From Streptococcus sp. D7B5 (GTDB taxonomy: Bacteria; Bacillota; Bacilli; Lactobacillales; Streptococcaceae), in assembly GCF_029691405.1 (NCBI RefSeq), contig NZ_CP121467.1:1054001-1118000 (forward strand): 64,000 nucleotides of DNA, in the 5' to 3' direction. The number at the start of each line of letters is the position of its first letter. Position 1 is the stretch's first letter. The notes under the pieces are model-generated. The model made no database searches and had not been told where the DNA came from. It was given only the letters and a program-made list of their open reading frames with translations. This document shows, one piece after another, positions 1 through 7,404 of the stretch. The position numbers and the translations under genes were made by a program.

Positions 1-58
1 ACTCCTTTACATTTGTTATCTTTATCTTACCTTATTTAAGATTACAAATTCATCTAAA

Positions 59-87
59 TCTTAAATGGTCATCAAAACGTCTTGAAT
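59..87 (-). promoter_or_regulatory. BlpR-type operator for a transcript leaving the left edge
   Basis: On the minus strand two ATTCAAGA-like half-sites (80-87 perfect, 59-66 with one change) lie 21 bp apart, two helical turns, as expected for a LytTR dimer. A TAAGAT -10 hexamer follows 29 bp downstream at 24-29, and AAAGGAGT, a strong ribosome-binding site, ends at the window edge (1-8). A further bacteriocin-region gene should start just left of position 1. Confidence 0.75.
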
Positions 88-102
88 TGCAAAAACTTTA
101 TT

Positions 103-140
103 ATAAAAGGTAAGTATTTCGAAAACACTTACCCTTTTAT
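103..140 (-). terminator. Hairpin terminator of the 154-1150 transcript
   Basis: AAAAGGTAAGT pairs with ACTTACCCTTTT around a short AT-rich loop. It lies directly after the stop of the immunity-like gene and before the next operator. A second copy is at 1287-1324. Confidence 0.65.
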
Positions 141-153
141 ACTTCATTAGCTT

Positions 154-559
154 CTACTTTTTATAATACTTCAAGCCCCAAATGAGCAGAAGCATGATAA
201 TCAAGCAGAGAATAGCGCCAATGTAGACAATTAATTGCTGATAGGATTCTGTTGCTGTGATACTTCTATACAAACAAATAATAGACATCAATCCTATCAA
301 GCCGGTGAACATGAGTTGATTGGTTCTAGGACTAACCAAATCATCATCTTCAAACCCTCTTATCCTCATTCCCCTAGTGAGATAAACAGTAACAAAAATA
401 GAAGCTAAGTTAATAACCACTAAAAGAAATTGGAAAACCAAGGAAAAATTTAAAAACTGACGAGATAGAAATAGATAAGTAGAGACAAGTAAGGGCAACT
501 GACCTAGGAACAATCTCGCAAGAAAGATGGTCCGTTTTTTTTTAAAATATTTTTTTCAT
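154..559 (-). pseudogene. Frameshifted immunity-like membrane protein gene
   Basis: The open frame 154-513 encodes about 119 residues with four hydrophobic segments and a KYYKK tail, but it has only a poor TTG start. A well-placed GGAG lies before ATG at 559, which reads five codons (MKKIF) and stops. Removing one A from the seven-A run at 550-556 would join this start to the long frame and give a protein of about 134 aa beginning MKKYFKKKRT. The gene is therefore either broken or switched by slippage in the homopolymer; a sequencing error at this run is also possible. It sits 3' of a bacteriocin gene and its companion, the usual place for an immunity gene. The C-terminal half is duplicated at 1338-1527. 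No family was recognised; an immunity role is inferred from context and topology. Confidence 0.6.
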
Positions 560-587
560 TGCTTTCTCCATTACAATTAAATGATAT

Positions 588-908
588 CTAATCATTTTCT
601 AAAATTTGATAACTTTTGTGAAATGTTTTAGCAGAAACAACTCTATGATTGGTGATATCTATATAATCACCTGGATAACCAAGAACATACATTCCATAAC
701 CAGCGAATCCTCCTCCAACTGTTCCAACTAGACCAAACTTGATATTCGTTGCGAGAGAAGTGTTGAGACCTGCCATTAGAATGCGCACATGATTATCCAA
801 CCAAACCATATAATTTTTTTGAAAAGCTTCCTCTACCCAACTTGGTTTAGGAGTTGCTTGACCAATTTCCCAAACATCAACAATTTGATTCCCATATTTT
901 GCCTTCAT
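588..908 (-). CDS. Unknown 106-aa protein in bacteriocin operon
   Basis: The gene starts 14 bp after the stop of the bacteriocin gene at 923-1150 and has an AAAGGA site ahead of ATG 908, so the two are almost certainly co-transcribed. The N-terminal half is polar, with a KPSWVEEAF segment. A short glycine-rich stretch (LVGTVGGGFAGYGMY) in the middle is followed by a PGDYIDIT motif and a charged end. It has no signal peptide, no double-glycine leader and no long membrane helix, so it does not look like a bacteriocin or a typical multi-helix Blp immunity protein. It could be an unconventional immunity, modification or cargo gene. I do not recognise the family, and any function would be inferred only from position. 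Confidence 0.65.
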   Translation of the reverse strand: MKAKYGNQIVDVWEIGQATPKPSWVEEAFQKNYMVWLDNHVRILMAGLNTSLATNIKFGLVGTVGGGFAGYGMYVLGYPGDYIDITNHRVVSAKTFHKSYQILEND

Positions 909-922
909 AGCTTCAATCCTTT

Positions 923-1150
923 TTAAATACCATTACATGAGTTTGGAGTTCCCCCTATACCATATGGACCACATGGTTTTGAAAAATGTATAATAGGCCA
1001 CTTACCATTTAATTGATCCAAAGTTGGAGAAGGTGCTAGCCCACCCAATAAACCAGAAATCATATCTCCCCAACCTCCGAAACCTCCTTCAACTTTCGCA
1101 AGCATTTCATTATCCATAACAGAAAATTGTGACATCATTTTTGTATCCAT
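923..1150 (-). CDS. Blp-type double-glycine bacteriocin, two-cysteine
   Basis: ATG at 1150 is preceded by GGGAGT and begins MDTKMMSQFSVMDNEM, a typical Blp leader (the pneumococcal BlpK leader is very similar as I recall it). Cleavage after the Gly-Gly at residues 22-23 by the BlpA C39 peptidase would release a 52-residue peptide. The mature part starts FGGWGDM, has a short GLLGGL hydrophobic stretch, then an unusual proline/asparagine-rich tail with cysteines at 60 and 72 that could form one disulfide. It lacks the long GxxxG array of two-peptide Blp bacteriocins. A BlpR-type operator and a TATACT -10 lie upstream (1208-1271). A longer frame reaching 1237 runs through the promoter and is rejected. 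I do not recognise the mature sequence. Confidence 0.85.
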   Translation of the reverse strand: MDTKMMSQFSVMDNEMLAKVEGGFGGWGDMISGLLGGLAPSPTLDQLNGKWPIIHFSKPCGPYGIGGTPNSCNGI

Positions 1151-1207
1151 GACAAATACTCCCTTTTTTATTTTTAATTTTTGTCTCGTTGCAACCTTGA
1201 CAAGTTT

Positions 1208-1213
1208 AGTATA
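1208..1213 (-). promoter_or_regulatory. -10 box of the bacteriocin operon (TATACT)
   Basis: TATACT on the minus strand lies exactly 29 bp from the proximal half-site of the operator at 1243-1271. The same spacing is seen at three other operators in this locus. Confidence 0.6.
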
Positions 1214-1242
1214 GCATTGTTTTTTAAAATTTTTCATCCAAA

Positions 1243-1271
1243 TCTTGAATTGTCATCGAAACGTCTTGAAT
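1243..1271 (-). promoter_or_regulatory. BlpR-type operator of the 923-1150 bacteriocin
   Basis: Two perfect ATTCAAGA half-sites on the minus strand (1264-1271 and 1243-1250) are spaced 21 bp start to start. Confidence 0.8.
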
Positions 1272-1286
1272 TGCAAAAACTTTATT

Positions 1287-1324
1287 ATAAAAGGTAAGTG
1301 TTTCGAAAACACTTACCCTTTTAT
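1287..1324 (-). terminator. Hairpin terminator, duplicate copy
   Basis: AAAAGGTAAGTGTTT pairs with the AACACTTACCCTTTT arm. It ends the transcript that starts at the 2081-2109 operator. It is nearly identical to the hairpin at 103-140, with one compensating stem change that improves pairing. Confidence 0.7.
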
Positions 1325-1337
1325 ACTTCATTAGCTT

Positions 1338-1527
1338 CTACTTTTTATAATACTTCAATCCCCAAATGAGCAGAAGCATGATAAGCAAGCAGAGAATAGC
1401 ACCAATGTAGGCAATTAATTGTTGATAGAATTCTCCTGCTGTGATACCCCTATACAAACAAATAATAGACATAAAGCTTGTCAAGCCGATGAACATGAGT
1501 TGATTGGTTCTAGGACTAACCAAATCA
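1338..1527 (-). pseudogene. Truncated duplicate of immunity-like gene
   Basis: The frame encodes about 61 residues nearly identical to the C-terminal half of the product of 154-513 (shared SPRTNQLMF, MLLLIWGLKYYKK), with two hydrophobic segments. It has no ATG and no ribosome-binding site; its 5' end merges directly with the stop codon of the 59-aa gene at 1528. It is best read as a remnant left by recombination between repeat copies. A TTG start with translational coupling cannot be excluded. Confidence 0.7.
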
Positions 1528-1707
1528 TCATTTACTTCTATTTGAGAGCATCTCTTTTATGTTAACGTATGTTAACACTAAAAAACAAGACAGACCAATA
1601 ATATTTAAAATGAACAATAATTGGGTTAAGTCTCTAAAAAAATTAGCCACTGACACTATAAGAAATACTATAAATACTATAGTTGAAACTATTTTTTTCT
1701 TATCCAT
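1528..1707 (-). CDS. Small Blp immunity-like membrane protein, 59 aa
   Basis: ATG at 1707 follows GGAGT by ten bases. The product begins MDKKKIVSTIVFIVFLIV and is dominated by two transmembrane segments (about residues 5-22 and 30-50), with a short basic end (MLSNRSK). Size, topology and position directly 3' of a double-glycine bacteriocin gene match the small two-helix immunity proteins of pneumococcal Blp loci. I did not assign a specific blp letter. The stop codon overlaps the start of the truncated duplicate at 1338-1527. It is expected to be co-transcribed with 1759-1989 from the operator at 2081-2109. It is shorter than 60 residues, so simple length cut-offs would miss it. Confidence 0.75.
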   Translation of the reverse strand: MDKKKIVSTIVFIVFLIVSVANFFRDLTQLLFILNIIGLSCFLVLTYVNIKEMLSNRSK

Positions 1708-1758
1708 AATTATTTACTCCATTTCAAGTAAGTTCATCTTATCAATGAAGAGTGATTT

Positions 1759-1989
1759 CTAACAGAATGTAGCAGCTCCAGTTGCCGCTCCACCCCAAAA
1801 ACCAGCAGCAGCCCCAGATACAGTACCAAAGAAAGGTAGCGTTACAGTTCCCACAGCACCACCATCAACTCCTCCAGTCAATGCACCTCCAACTACACCT
1901 AGTCCACATTTTATCCAACCGCCACCTTCAACGCAAGCAAGCATATCAGTATCCATAATCTCAAATTGTTCCATCATTTTTGTATCCAT
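1759..1989 (-). CDS. Blp-type double-glycine bacteriocin with glycine zippers
   Basis: ATG 1989 sits eight bases after GGAGG and begins MDTKMMEQFEIMDTDM. Cleavage after Gly22-Gly23 would give a 53-residue mature peptide starting GWIKCGLG and ending AATFC. The mature part is almost wholly small and hydrophobic residues with many GxxxG-type spacings (VVGGALTGGVDGGAVG, then AAGFWGGAATGAA), the hallmark of two-peptide class IIb and BlpM/N-type bacteriocins that associate in membranes. Two cysteines (mature positions 5 and 53) could join the ends. No obvious partner peptide lies within the window, so the partner may be beyond the left edge. A longer frame to 2004 adds residues upstream of the ribosome-binding site and is rejected. 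Confidence 0.88.
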   Translation of the reverse strand: MDTKMMEQFEIMDTDMLACVEGGGWIKCGLGVVGGALTGGVDGGAVGTVTLPFFGTVSGAAAGFWGGAATGAATFC

Positions 1990-2045
1990 GATGAATACCT
2001 CCATTTTATTTCTAATCTTTGTCCTGTTGCAACTTTGACAAGTTT

Positions 2046-2051
2046 AGTATA
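2046..2051 (-). promoter_or_regulatory. -10 box of the 1759-1989 bacteriocin (TATACT)
   Basis: TATACT on the minus strand is 29 bp from the proximal half-site of the operator at 2081-2109. Confidence 0.6.
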
Positions 2052-2080
2052 TCATTGTTTGTTAAAGTTTTTCGTCCAAA

Positions 2081-2109
2081 TCTTGAATTGTCATCGAAAC
2101 GTCTTGAAT
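2081..2109 (-). promoter_or_regulatory. BlpR-type operator of the 1759-1989 bacteriocin
   Basis: Two perfect ATTCAAGA half-sites (2102-2109 and 2081-2088, minus strand) with 21-bp phasing. It is divergent from the blpA operator 65 bp away. Confidence 0.8.
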
Positions 2110-2174
2110 TAGCTTTTCATTTGAAACCACCTCTAAATTTTTAAAAAAAAGATAATTTCTAATCATTTTTTACC

Positions 2175-2203
2175 ATTCAGGAAGTTTCAATGACAATTCA
2201 AGA
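2175..2203 (+). promoter_or_regulatory. BlpR-type operator of blpABC
   Basis: ATTCAGGA at 2175-2182 and ATTCAAGA at 2196-2203 lie 21 bp apart. A CATAAT -10 at 2233-2238 follows after 29 bp, and the blpA ribosome-binding site AAAGGA is at 2258-2263. Confidence 0.8.
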
Positions 2204-2270
2204 TTTCATAAAATATGAACTTATTATTATGGCATAATAAACTCATCATATTATATGAAAGGAATTGCCA

Positions 2271-4424
2271 ATGACTTCTTATAAACGTACATTTGTTCCT
2301 CAAATAGATGCTAGAGACTGTGGTGTCGCTGCCTTAGCCTCGATTGCCAAATTCTATGGTTCAGATTTTTCTCTAGCTCACTTGAGAGAACTTGCAAAGA
2401 CCAATAAAGAAGGAACGACTGCTCTTGGCATTGTAAAAGCCGCAAATGAAATGGGTTTTGAAACAAGACCTGTTCAAGCAGATAAAACTCTCTTTGACAT
2501 GAGTGATGTCCCCTATCCATTTATTGTTCACGTTAACAAAGAAGGAAAACTCCAACATTACTATGTTGTCTATCAAACAAAGAAAGACTATCTGATTATT
2601 GGTGATCCTGATCCTTCTGTAAAAATCACCAAAATGTCAAAAGAACGCTTTTTCTCTGAATGGACTGGAGTAGCTATTTTTCTAGCTCCCAAACCCAGCT
2701 ATCAACCCCATAAAGATAAAAAGAATGGTCTACTGAGCTTCCTACCTCTGATTTTCAAACAAAAATCTCTCATTGCTTACATTGTTCTCTCAAGCTTATT
2801 AGTCACTATTATCAATATCGGTGGTTCTTATTATCTCCAAGGAATCTTAGATGAATACATCCCAAATCAGATGAAATCAACTTTAGGAATTATCTCAATT
2901 GGTCTAATTATCACCTATATCCTCCAACAAGCCATGAGCTTCTCCAGAGATTATCTCCTAACTGTTCTGAGTCAGAGATTAAGTATTGATGTGATTTTAT
3001 CCTATATTCGCCATATTTTTGAACTTCCTATGTCTTTCTTTGCGACACGTCGTACAGGAGAAATCATTTCACGGTTCACAGATGCTAACTCTATTATAGA
3101 TGCCTTGGCTTCTACCATTCTTTCTCTTTTTCTGGATGTTTCTATTCTGATTCTTGTAGGGGGCGTCTTACTGGCACAAAACCCTAATCTCTTCCTTCTT
3201 TCTCTTATTTCCATTCCTATATACATGTTCATCATCTTTTCTTTTATGAAGCCTTTCGAAAAAATGAACCATGATGTCATGCAAAGTAATTCTATGGTTA
3301 GCTCTGCTATTATCGAAGATATCAACGGGATTGAAACTATAAAGTCGCTCACGAGTGAAGAAAATCGCTATCAAAATATAGACAGCGAATTTGTCGATTA
3401 TTTGGAAAAATCCTTTAAACTTACTAAATATTCTATTTTACAAACTAATTTAAAACAAGGAACAAAGTTAGTTCTTAATATCTTTATCCTATGGTTTGGG
3501 GCTCAATTAGTTATGTCTAGTAAAATTTCTATCGGTCAGCTGATTACCTTTAACACACTTCTTTCTTACTTTACAACTCCTATGGAAAATATTATCAACC
3601 TCCAAACCAAACTCCAATCTGCGAAGGTCGCTAATAACCGTTTGAACGAAGTCTATCTAGTTGAATCTGAATTTCAAGTTCAAGAAAACTCTGTTCATTC
3701 ACATTTTTTGATGGGCGATATTGAATTTGATGACCTTTCTTATAAGTATGGTTTTGGACGAGATACCTTAACAGATATCAATCTAACAATTAAAGAAGGT
3801 GATAAGGTTAGCCTGGTTGGAGTTAGTGGTTCTGGTAAAACAACTCTAGCCAAAATGATTGTCAATTTCTTTGACCCTTACAAAGGACAGATTACCATCA
3901 ATCATCAGGATATTAAAAATATTGATAAAAAAATCTTGCGACGTCATATTAATTACCTGCCCCAACAAGCCTATATCTTTAATGGCTCTATCTTGGAAAA
4001 CTTAACCTTGGGCGGTAATAGTATGATTAGCCAAGAAGATATTCTAAAAGCTTGCGAATTAGCTGAAATCCGTCAAGATATTGAAAGAATGCCTATGGGC
4101 TATCAAACTCAGCTCTCTGATGGAGCTGGTCTATCAGGAGGACAAAAGCAACGAATAGCCCTCGCTCGTGCTCTTTTAACTAAATCTCCTGTTTTAATAC
4201 TAGATGAAGCTACTAGTGCTCTCGATGTTTTGACTGAGAAAAAGGTTATAGATAATCTTATGTCCCTAACTGATAAAACCATTCTCTTTGTAGCCCATCG
4301 TCTCAGTATAGCCGAACGGACTAACCGTGTCATTGTTCTTGACCAAGGGAAAATCATTGAAGTTGGTAGTCATCAAGAGTTAATACAGGCGCAAGGCTTC
4401 TACCATCATCTATTCAACAAATAA
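2271..4424 (+). CDS. blpA: BlpA, C39-peptidase ABC exporter of pheromone and bacteriocins
   Basis: This is a full-length 717-aa peptidase-containing ABC transporter. The N-terminal C39 domain has Cys17 (QIDARDCG), His96 (LQHYYVV) and Asp112 (IGDPDP), the catalytic triad that cuts after double-glycine leaders. Six membrane helices follow (about 160-440), then the nucleotide-binding domain with Walker A (GVSGSGKTT), signature LSGGQKQR and Walker B (VLILDEATSALD). It exports BlpC and the bacteriocins together with BlpB. ATG 2271 is used because AAAGGA lies seven bases upstream; a TTG six bases earlier is less likely. It is the first gene of blpA-blpB-blpC, behind its own BlpR operator. Many pneumococcal blpA alleles are frameshifted; this one has no interruption. 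ComA is a close relative but belongs to the comCDE system, which is not seen here. Confidence 0.95.
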   Translation: MTSYKRTFVPQIDARDCGVAALASIAKFYGSDFSLAHLRELAKTNKEGTTALGIVKAANEMGFETRPVQADKTLFDMSDVPYPFIVHVNKEGKLQHYYVVYQTKKDYLIIGDPDPSVKITKMSKERFFSEWTGVAIFLAPKPSYQPHKDKKNGLLSFLPLIFKQKSLIAYIVLSSLLVTIINIGGSYYLQGILDEYIPNQMKSTLGIISIGLIITYILQQAMSFSRDYLLTVLSQRLSIDVILSYIRHIFELPMSFFATRRTGEIISRFTDANSIIDALASTILSLFLDVSILILVGGVLLAQNPNLFLLSLISIPIYMFIIFSFMKPFEKMNHDVMQSNSMVSSAIIEDINGIETIKSLTSEENRYQNIDSEFVDYLEKSFKLTKYSILQTNLKQGTKLVLNIFILWFGAQLVMSSKISIGQLITFNTLLSYFTTPMENIINLQTKLQSAKVANNRLNEVYLVESEFQVQENSVHSHFLMGDIEFDDLSYKYGFGRDTLTDINLTIKEGDKVSLVGVSGSGKTTLAKMIVNFFDPYKGQITINHQDIKNIDKKILRRHINYLPQQAYIFNGSILENLTLGGNSMISQEDILKACELAEIRQDIERMPMGYQTQLSDGAGLSGGQKQRIALARALLTKSPVLILDEATSALDVLTEKKVIDNLMSLTDKTILFVAHRLSIAERTNRVIVLDQGKIIEVGSHQELIQAQGFYHHLFNK

Positions 4425-4434
4425 GGAGAATGTT

Positions 4435-5796
4435 ATGAATCCTAATCTTTTTAGAAGCGTCGAGTTTTATCAGAGACGTTACCATAATTATGCGACAGTA
4501 TTGATCATACCACTTTCATTACTGTTTACTTTCATCGTGATTTTCTCCCTTGTTGCTACAAAAGAGATTACTGTTACATCGCAAGGAGAAGTCACTCCTA
4601 CAAGTGTCATTGCATCCATTCAGTCAACCAGTGATAATACTATCTTAGCTAATCATTTAGTGGCAAATCAAGTAGTTGAAAAAGGTGACTTACTCATCAA
4701 ATACTCTGAAACAATGGAAGAAAGTCAGAAAACTGCCTTAGAAACTCAGTTACAAAGACTTGAGAAGCAAAAAGAAGGACTTGGAATTTTGAAACAAAGC
4801 TTAGAAAAAAATACCGATCTTTTTTCTGGTGAGGATGAATTTGGCTACTATAATACCTTTATGAATTTTACTAAACAAGCTCATGATATTGAACTAGGTA
4901 TCTCAAAGACTAACACTGAGGTTGCAAATCAAGCCAACCTTGCCAATAGCAGTTCATCAGCTATTGAACAAGAAATCACAAGAGTTCAACAACAAATTGG
5001 AGAATACCAGGAGCTGAGAGATGCTATCATAAACAAAAGAGCACGCTTACCGACTGGCAATCCACACCAGTCAATTTTGAATCGTTATCTTGTAGCCTCT
5101 CAAGAACAAACACAAGAAACTGCAGATGAGCCATTTTTATCTCAAATCAATCAAAGTATTGCAAATCTTGAATCATCTATCGCAAGTCTCAAAATTCAGC
5201 AAGCTGGTATCGGAAGTGTAGCAACTTATGATAATAGTTTAGCAACCAAAATTGAAGTACTTCGCACTCAGTTTTTACAGACAGCTTCTCAGCAACAACT
5301 AACCGTGGAGAATCAATTAACAGAATTAAAAGTACAACTAGATCAAGCGACACAGCGCTTGGAAAACAATACCTTAACCGCTCCAAGTAAAGGTATCGTT
5401 CATCTGAACAGCGAATTTGAAGGTAAAAATAGAATTCCAACTGGTACAGAAATTGCTCAAATATTTCCTGTCATCACAGATACAAGAGAAGTACTAATCA
5501 CTTACTACGTATCATCTGACTATCTCCCCTTACTAGATAAAGGACAAACTGTAAGATTAAAGCTTGAGAAGATTGGAAAACACGGCATTACCATCATCGG
5601 CCAACTTCAGAGCATTGATCAAACCCCTACCAGAACAGAGCAAGGAAATCTCTTTAAATTAACCGCTCTTGTAAAACTATCTGGTGAGAACAGTAAACTC
5701 ATCCAATATGGCCTACAAGGTCGAGTCACTAGTGTAACTGCAAAGAAAACATATTTTGATTATTTCAAAGATAAAATTTTAACACATTCTGATTAA
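4435..5796 (+). CDS. blpB: BlpB, accessory protein of the BlpA exporter
   Basis: The 453-aa product is a membrane-fusion (HlyD/ComB-type) subunit. A cytoplasmic N-terminus with one transmembrane helix (about residues 21-43, LIIPLSLLFTFIVIFSLV) is followed by a beta-barrel/lipoyl-like strand, a long glutamine-rich coiled coil (about 95-320) and a C-terminal barrel region. It pairs with BlpA to move double-glycine peptides out of the cell. It starts ten bases after the blpA stop with GGAG ahead of ATG 4435, so the two are translated from one message. The length matches pneumococcal BlpB and ComB. Confidence 0.93.
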   Translation: MNPNLFRSVEFYQRRYHNYATVLIIPLSLLFTFIVIFSLVATKEITVTSQGEVTPTSVIASIQSTSDNTILANHLVANQVVEKGDLLIKYSETMEESQKTALETQLQRLEKQKEGLGILKQSLEKNTDLFSGEDEFGYYNTFMNFTKQAHDIELGISKTNTEVANQANLANSSSSAIEQEITRVQQQIGEYQELRDAIINKRARLPTGNPHQSILNRYLVASQEQTQETADEPFLSQINQSIANLESSIASLKIQQAGIGSVATYDNSLATKIEVLRTQFLQTASQQQLTVENQLTELKVQLDQATQRLENNTLTAPSKGIVHLNSEFEGKNRIPTGTEIAQIFPVITDTREVLITYYVSSDYLPLLDKGQTVRLKLEKIGKHGITIIGQLQSIDQTPTRTEQGNLFKLTALVKLSGENSKLIQYGLQGRVTSVTAKKTYFDYFKDKILTHSD

Positions 5797-5852
5797 TTTT
5801 CAGATAACACTCTAGAACTATTTATTATCTTATCAAAAAGGAGAATCATAAC

Positions 5853-6008
5853 ATGGATAAGAATCAAAACCTAACTTCATTTCAAGAACTAACAACTACT
5901 GAACTCAACCAGATTACAGGTGGAGGATGGTGGGAAAATTTCTTATATAGCGTTAATAGATATTCTCATAACATCACACAAGGACTTCATCAGCCAATAC
6001 AACTATAA
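5853..6008 (+). CDS. blpC: BlpC, bacteriocin-inducing peptide pheromone precursor
   Basis: A 51-codon gene 56 bp after blpB with AAAGGAG upstream. The leader begins MDKNQNLTSFQELTTTELNQ and ends in Gly-Gly at residues 23-24, the site cut by BlpA. The predicted pheromone is 27 residues, starts GWWENFLYSVNRY and ends GLHQPIQL; the PIQL end is typical of BlpC alleles. It is sensed by BlpH encoded on the facing strand. The middle of the peptide is what defines pherotype, so this allele should activate only BlpH receptors matching the one here. A convergent terminator separates it from blpH. Confidence 0.93.
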   Translation: MDKNQNLTSFQELTTTELNQITGGGWWENFLYSVNRYSHNITQGLHQPIQL

Positions 6009-6010
6009 AA

Positions 6011-6047
6011 AAATAAGATCGAGATACAAGAACTCTCGGTCTTATTT
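6011..6047. terminator. Bidirectional terminator between blpC and blpH
   Basis: AAATAAGATCGAGA pairs with TCTCGGTCTTATTT over fourteen positions, with A and T runs on both sides. It fits convergent genes separated by 42 bp. Confidence 0.85.
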
Positions 6048-6050
6048 TCA

Positions 6051-7391
6051 TCATTCTGTATACATCATAGTAAGTATCTGACGAAAGACTTGATCTTGAC
6101 AGATAGTATTGAGACTAGCATTGGGATAACTTTCCACTATCTTCACAACGGTATAAAGACCAACTCCTCTCTCCTCCCCTTTAGAACTAACTCCAAAAGA
6201 GAAGATTTCAGAAACATCTATGTCCTCTTCTTTGATGGAGTTTTCAATGATAAAGGTCTCCTGTGCCCCATTTTTAAAAAGGGCGATTGAAACATGAGGT
6301 TGACTGGCCTCTTCACTAGCTTCAATAGCATTGTCACAAAGGATAGACACAATGGTTAGAAAATCAAGTAGACTCATCCCCTCAACTTGAATCTCCTCAG
6401 GAACTTCGACATTAAAGACAATATCCTTTTCTCTGGCTTTTATAAATTTTCCTGCGAGGAGACTTTTGAGGGCACGATCCCGAATATTCACCAATCTACC
6501 AAGGTCATATTTGTTGTACTGCAATTTTTCACTAGAATCCTTCAAGACGGAGTCGTAGATCTCTTTTATCTGCTCCATATCCTCCTCTTCAATGCCTAGG
6601 CTTAAGCTGGTCAAGAGGTTGGCATAATCATGACGAAAGCTCCGAACTTCCTTATAAAGCTCCTCTATATGCCGACTATACCGTTCCATATCTCTATAGC
6701 GCAGGGCCTGTTCTTGGTTCAGTTTCTCCTGAAGTTTTTCCTTCAAATAGGTATCCAGCTTCTTGATAACCCCCATAAAAAAGAGCATGTAAAACACTAG
6801 GATCAGATGGCGAACAGTCTTTGATTGAATGCTTTGTTCATATTCAAAGAAAGACAGAGTTTCCATAACTAGATAGTAGGTTCCCATTATCCAGTTAATT
6901 TTAGTCAAGGACTTTTGAAAACCTTTATCTAGAATCTCCCTTCTCAAACTAGTAAAATCATAGTCCAACCATTTCAAAAAGACTAGAGAAATGAAGAAAT
7001 TGAAAATCATTATACATAACCAAATAAATGAATAACTGTCATATACTTGCCCTTGTCCCAAAAATGGAAGAACAAAATAAGAAACACCTCTATAAAAGAG
7101 ATTCACCAATATCATTGGAAAGAGACCATAAAAGAAAAGGAGTTTTTTAGGAAGCCCTCTTAACAATAAGAAAGATAACCCTATGCCAAACAAAGGTTCT
7201 ATAAAATATGACAAATATTCACTCACAGCTAAAAATTGAAAAGTCGCAAAAATGGCCCCTAGGAGAAATTTCAGAAGAAAGGCCTTAAAAATCCTCTCGA
7301 AAGTAAGATCAATTCCATCTACCTTAAAGAAAATGACAATTTCTAGCCCATTAGTAATAAGTGTATACAATAATATCCAAGCAATATTCAT
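6051..7391 (-). CDS. blpH: BlpH, histidine kinase receptor for BlpC
   Basis: The 446-aa protein has six to seven N-terminal membrane helices (residues 1-215) forming the pheromone sensor, then a coiled linker and a cytoplasmic HPK10 (AgrC/ComD-type) kinase domain. The phosphorylated histidine is His254 in SFRHDYANLL, and the ATP-binding part carries CDNAIEASEEA and a GVGLYTVVKIV G-box. It autophosphorylates on binding BlpC and passes the phosphate to BlpR. It lies 13 bp downstream of blpR in the blpS-blpR-blpH operon. The N-terminal sensor is the part that varies with BlpC pherotype. Confidence 0.94.
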   Translation of the reverse strand: MNIAWILLYTLITNGLEIVIFFKVDGIDLTFERIFKAFLLKFLLGAIFATFQFLAVSEYLSYFIEPLFGIGLSFLLLRGLPKKLLFFYGLFPMILVNLFYRGVSYFVLPFLGQGQVYDSYSFIWLCIMIFNFFISLVFLKWLDYDFTSLRREILDKGFQKSLTKINWIMGTYYLVMETLSFFEYEQSIQSKTVRHLILVFYMLFFMGVIKKLDTYLKEKLQEKLNQEQALRYRDMERYSRHIEELYKEVRSFRHDYANLLTSLSLGIEEEDMEQIKEIYDSVLKDSSEKLQYNKYDLGRLVNIRDRALKSLLAGKFIKAREKDIVFNVEVPEEIQVEGMSLLDFLTIVSILCDNAIEASEEASQPHVSIALFKNGAQETFIIENSIKEEDIDVSEIFSFGVSSKGEERGVGLYTVVKIVESYPNASLNTICQDQVFRQILTMMYTE

Positions 7392-7404
7392 AAATTCTCC
7401 TAGC

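Larger units (their letters stand above)
51..347. repeat. Direct repeat copy A in bacteriocin region
   Basis: This block matches 1235-1531 at a constant offset of 1184 bp with only scattered mismatches. It carries a BlpR-type operator (59-87), a hairpin terminator (103-140) and the 3' half of an immunity-like membrane gene. The match ends sharply just after the shared run at 341-347. It looks like a recombination module that lets bacteriocin and immunity cassettes be duplicated or exchanged. Confidence 0.85.
1235..1531. repeat. Direct repeat copy B in bacteriocin region
   Basis: This is the second copy of the block at 51-347: operator, terminator and truncated immunity-like 3' end. At 1528-1531 it abuts the stop codon of the 59-aa immunity-like gene, so the junction between the two immunity genes lies within a few bases of that stop. 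Confidence 0.85.

Noticed and set aside
1559..1762. Plus-strand 67-codon open frame in the bacteriocin region
   Set aside because: It is antisense to the 59-aa immunity-like gene at 1528-1707, which has a proper ribosome-binding site and membrane-protein composition.
2004..2004. Upstream start for the glycine-zipper bacteriocin
   Set aside because: The longer frame begins before the GGAGG site; MDTKMM at 1989 is the standard Blp leader start.
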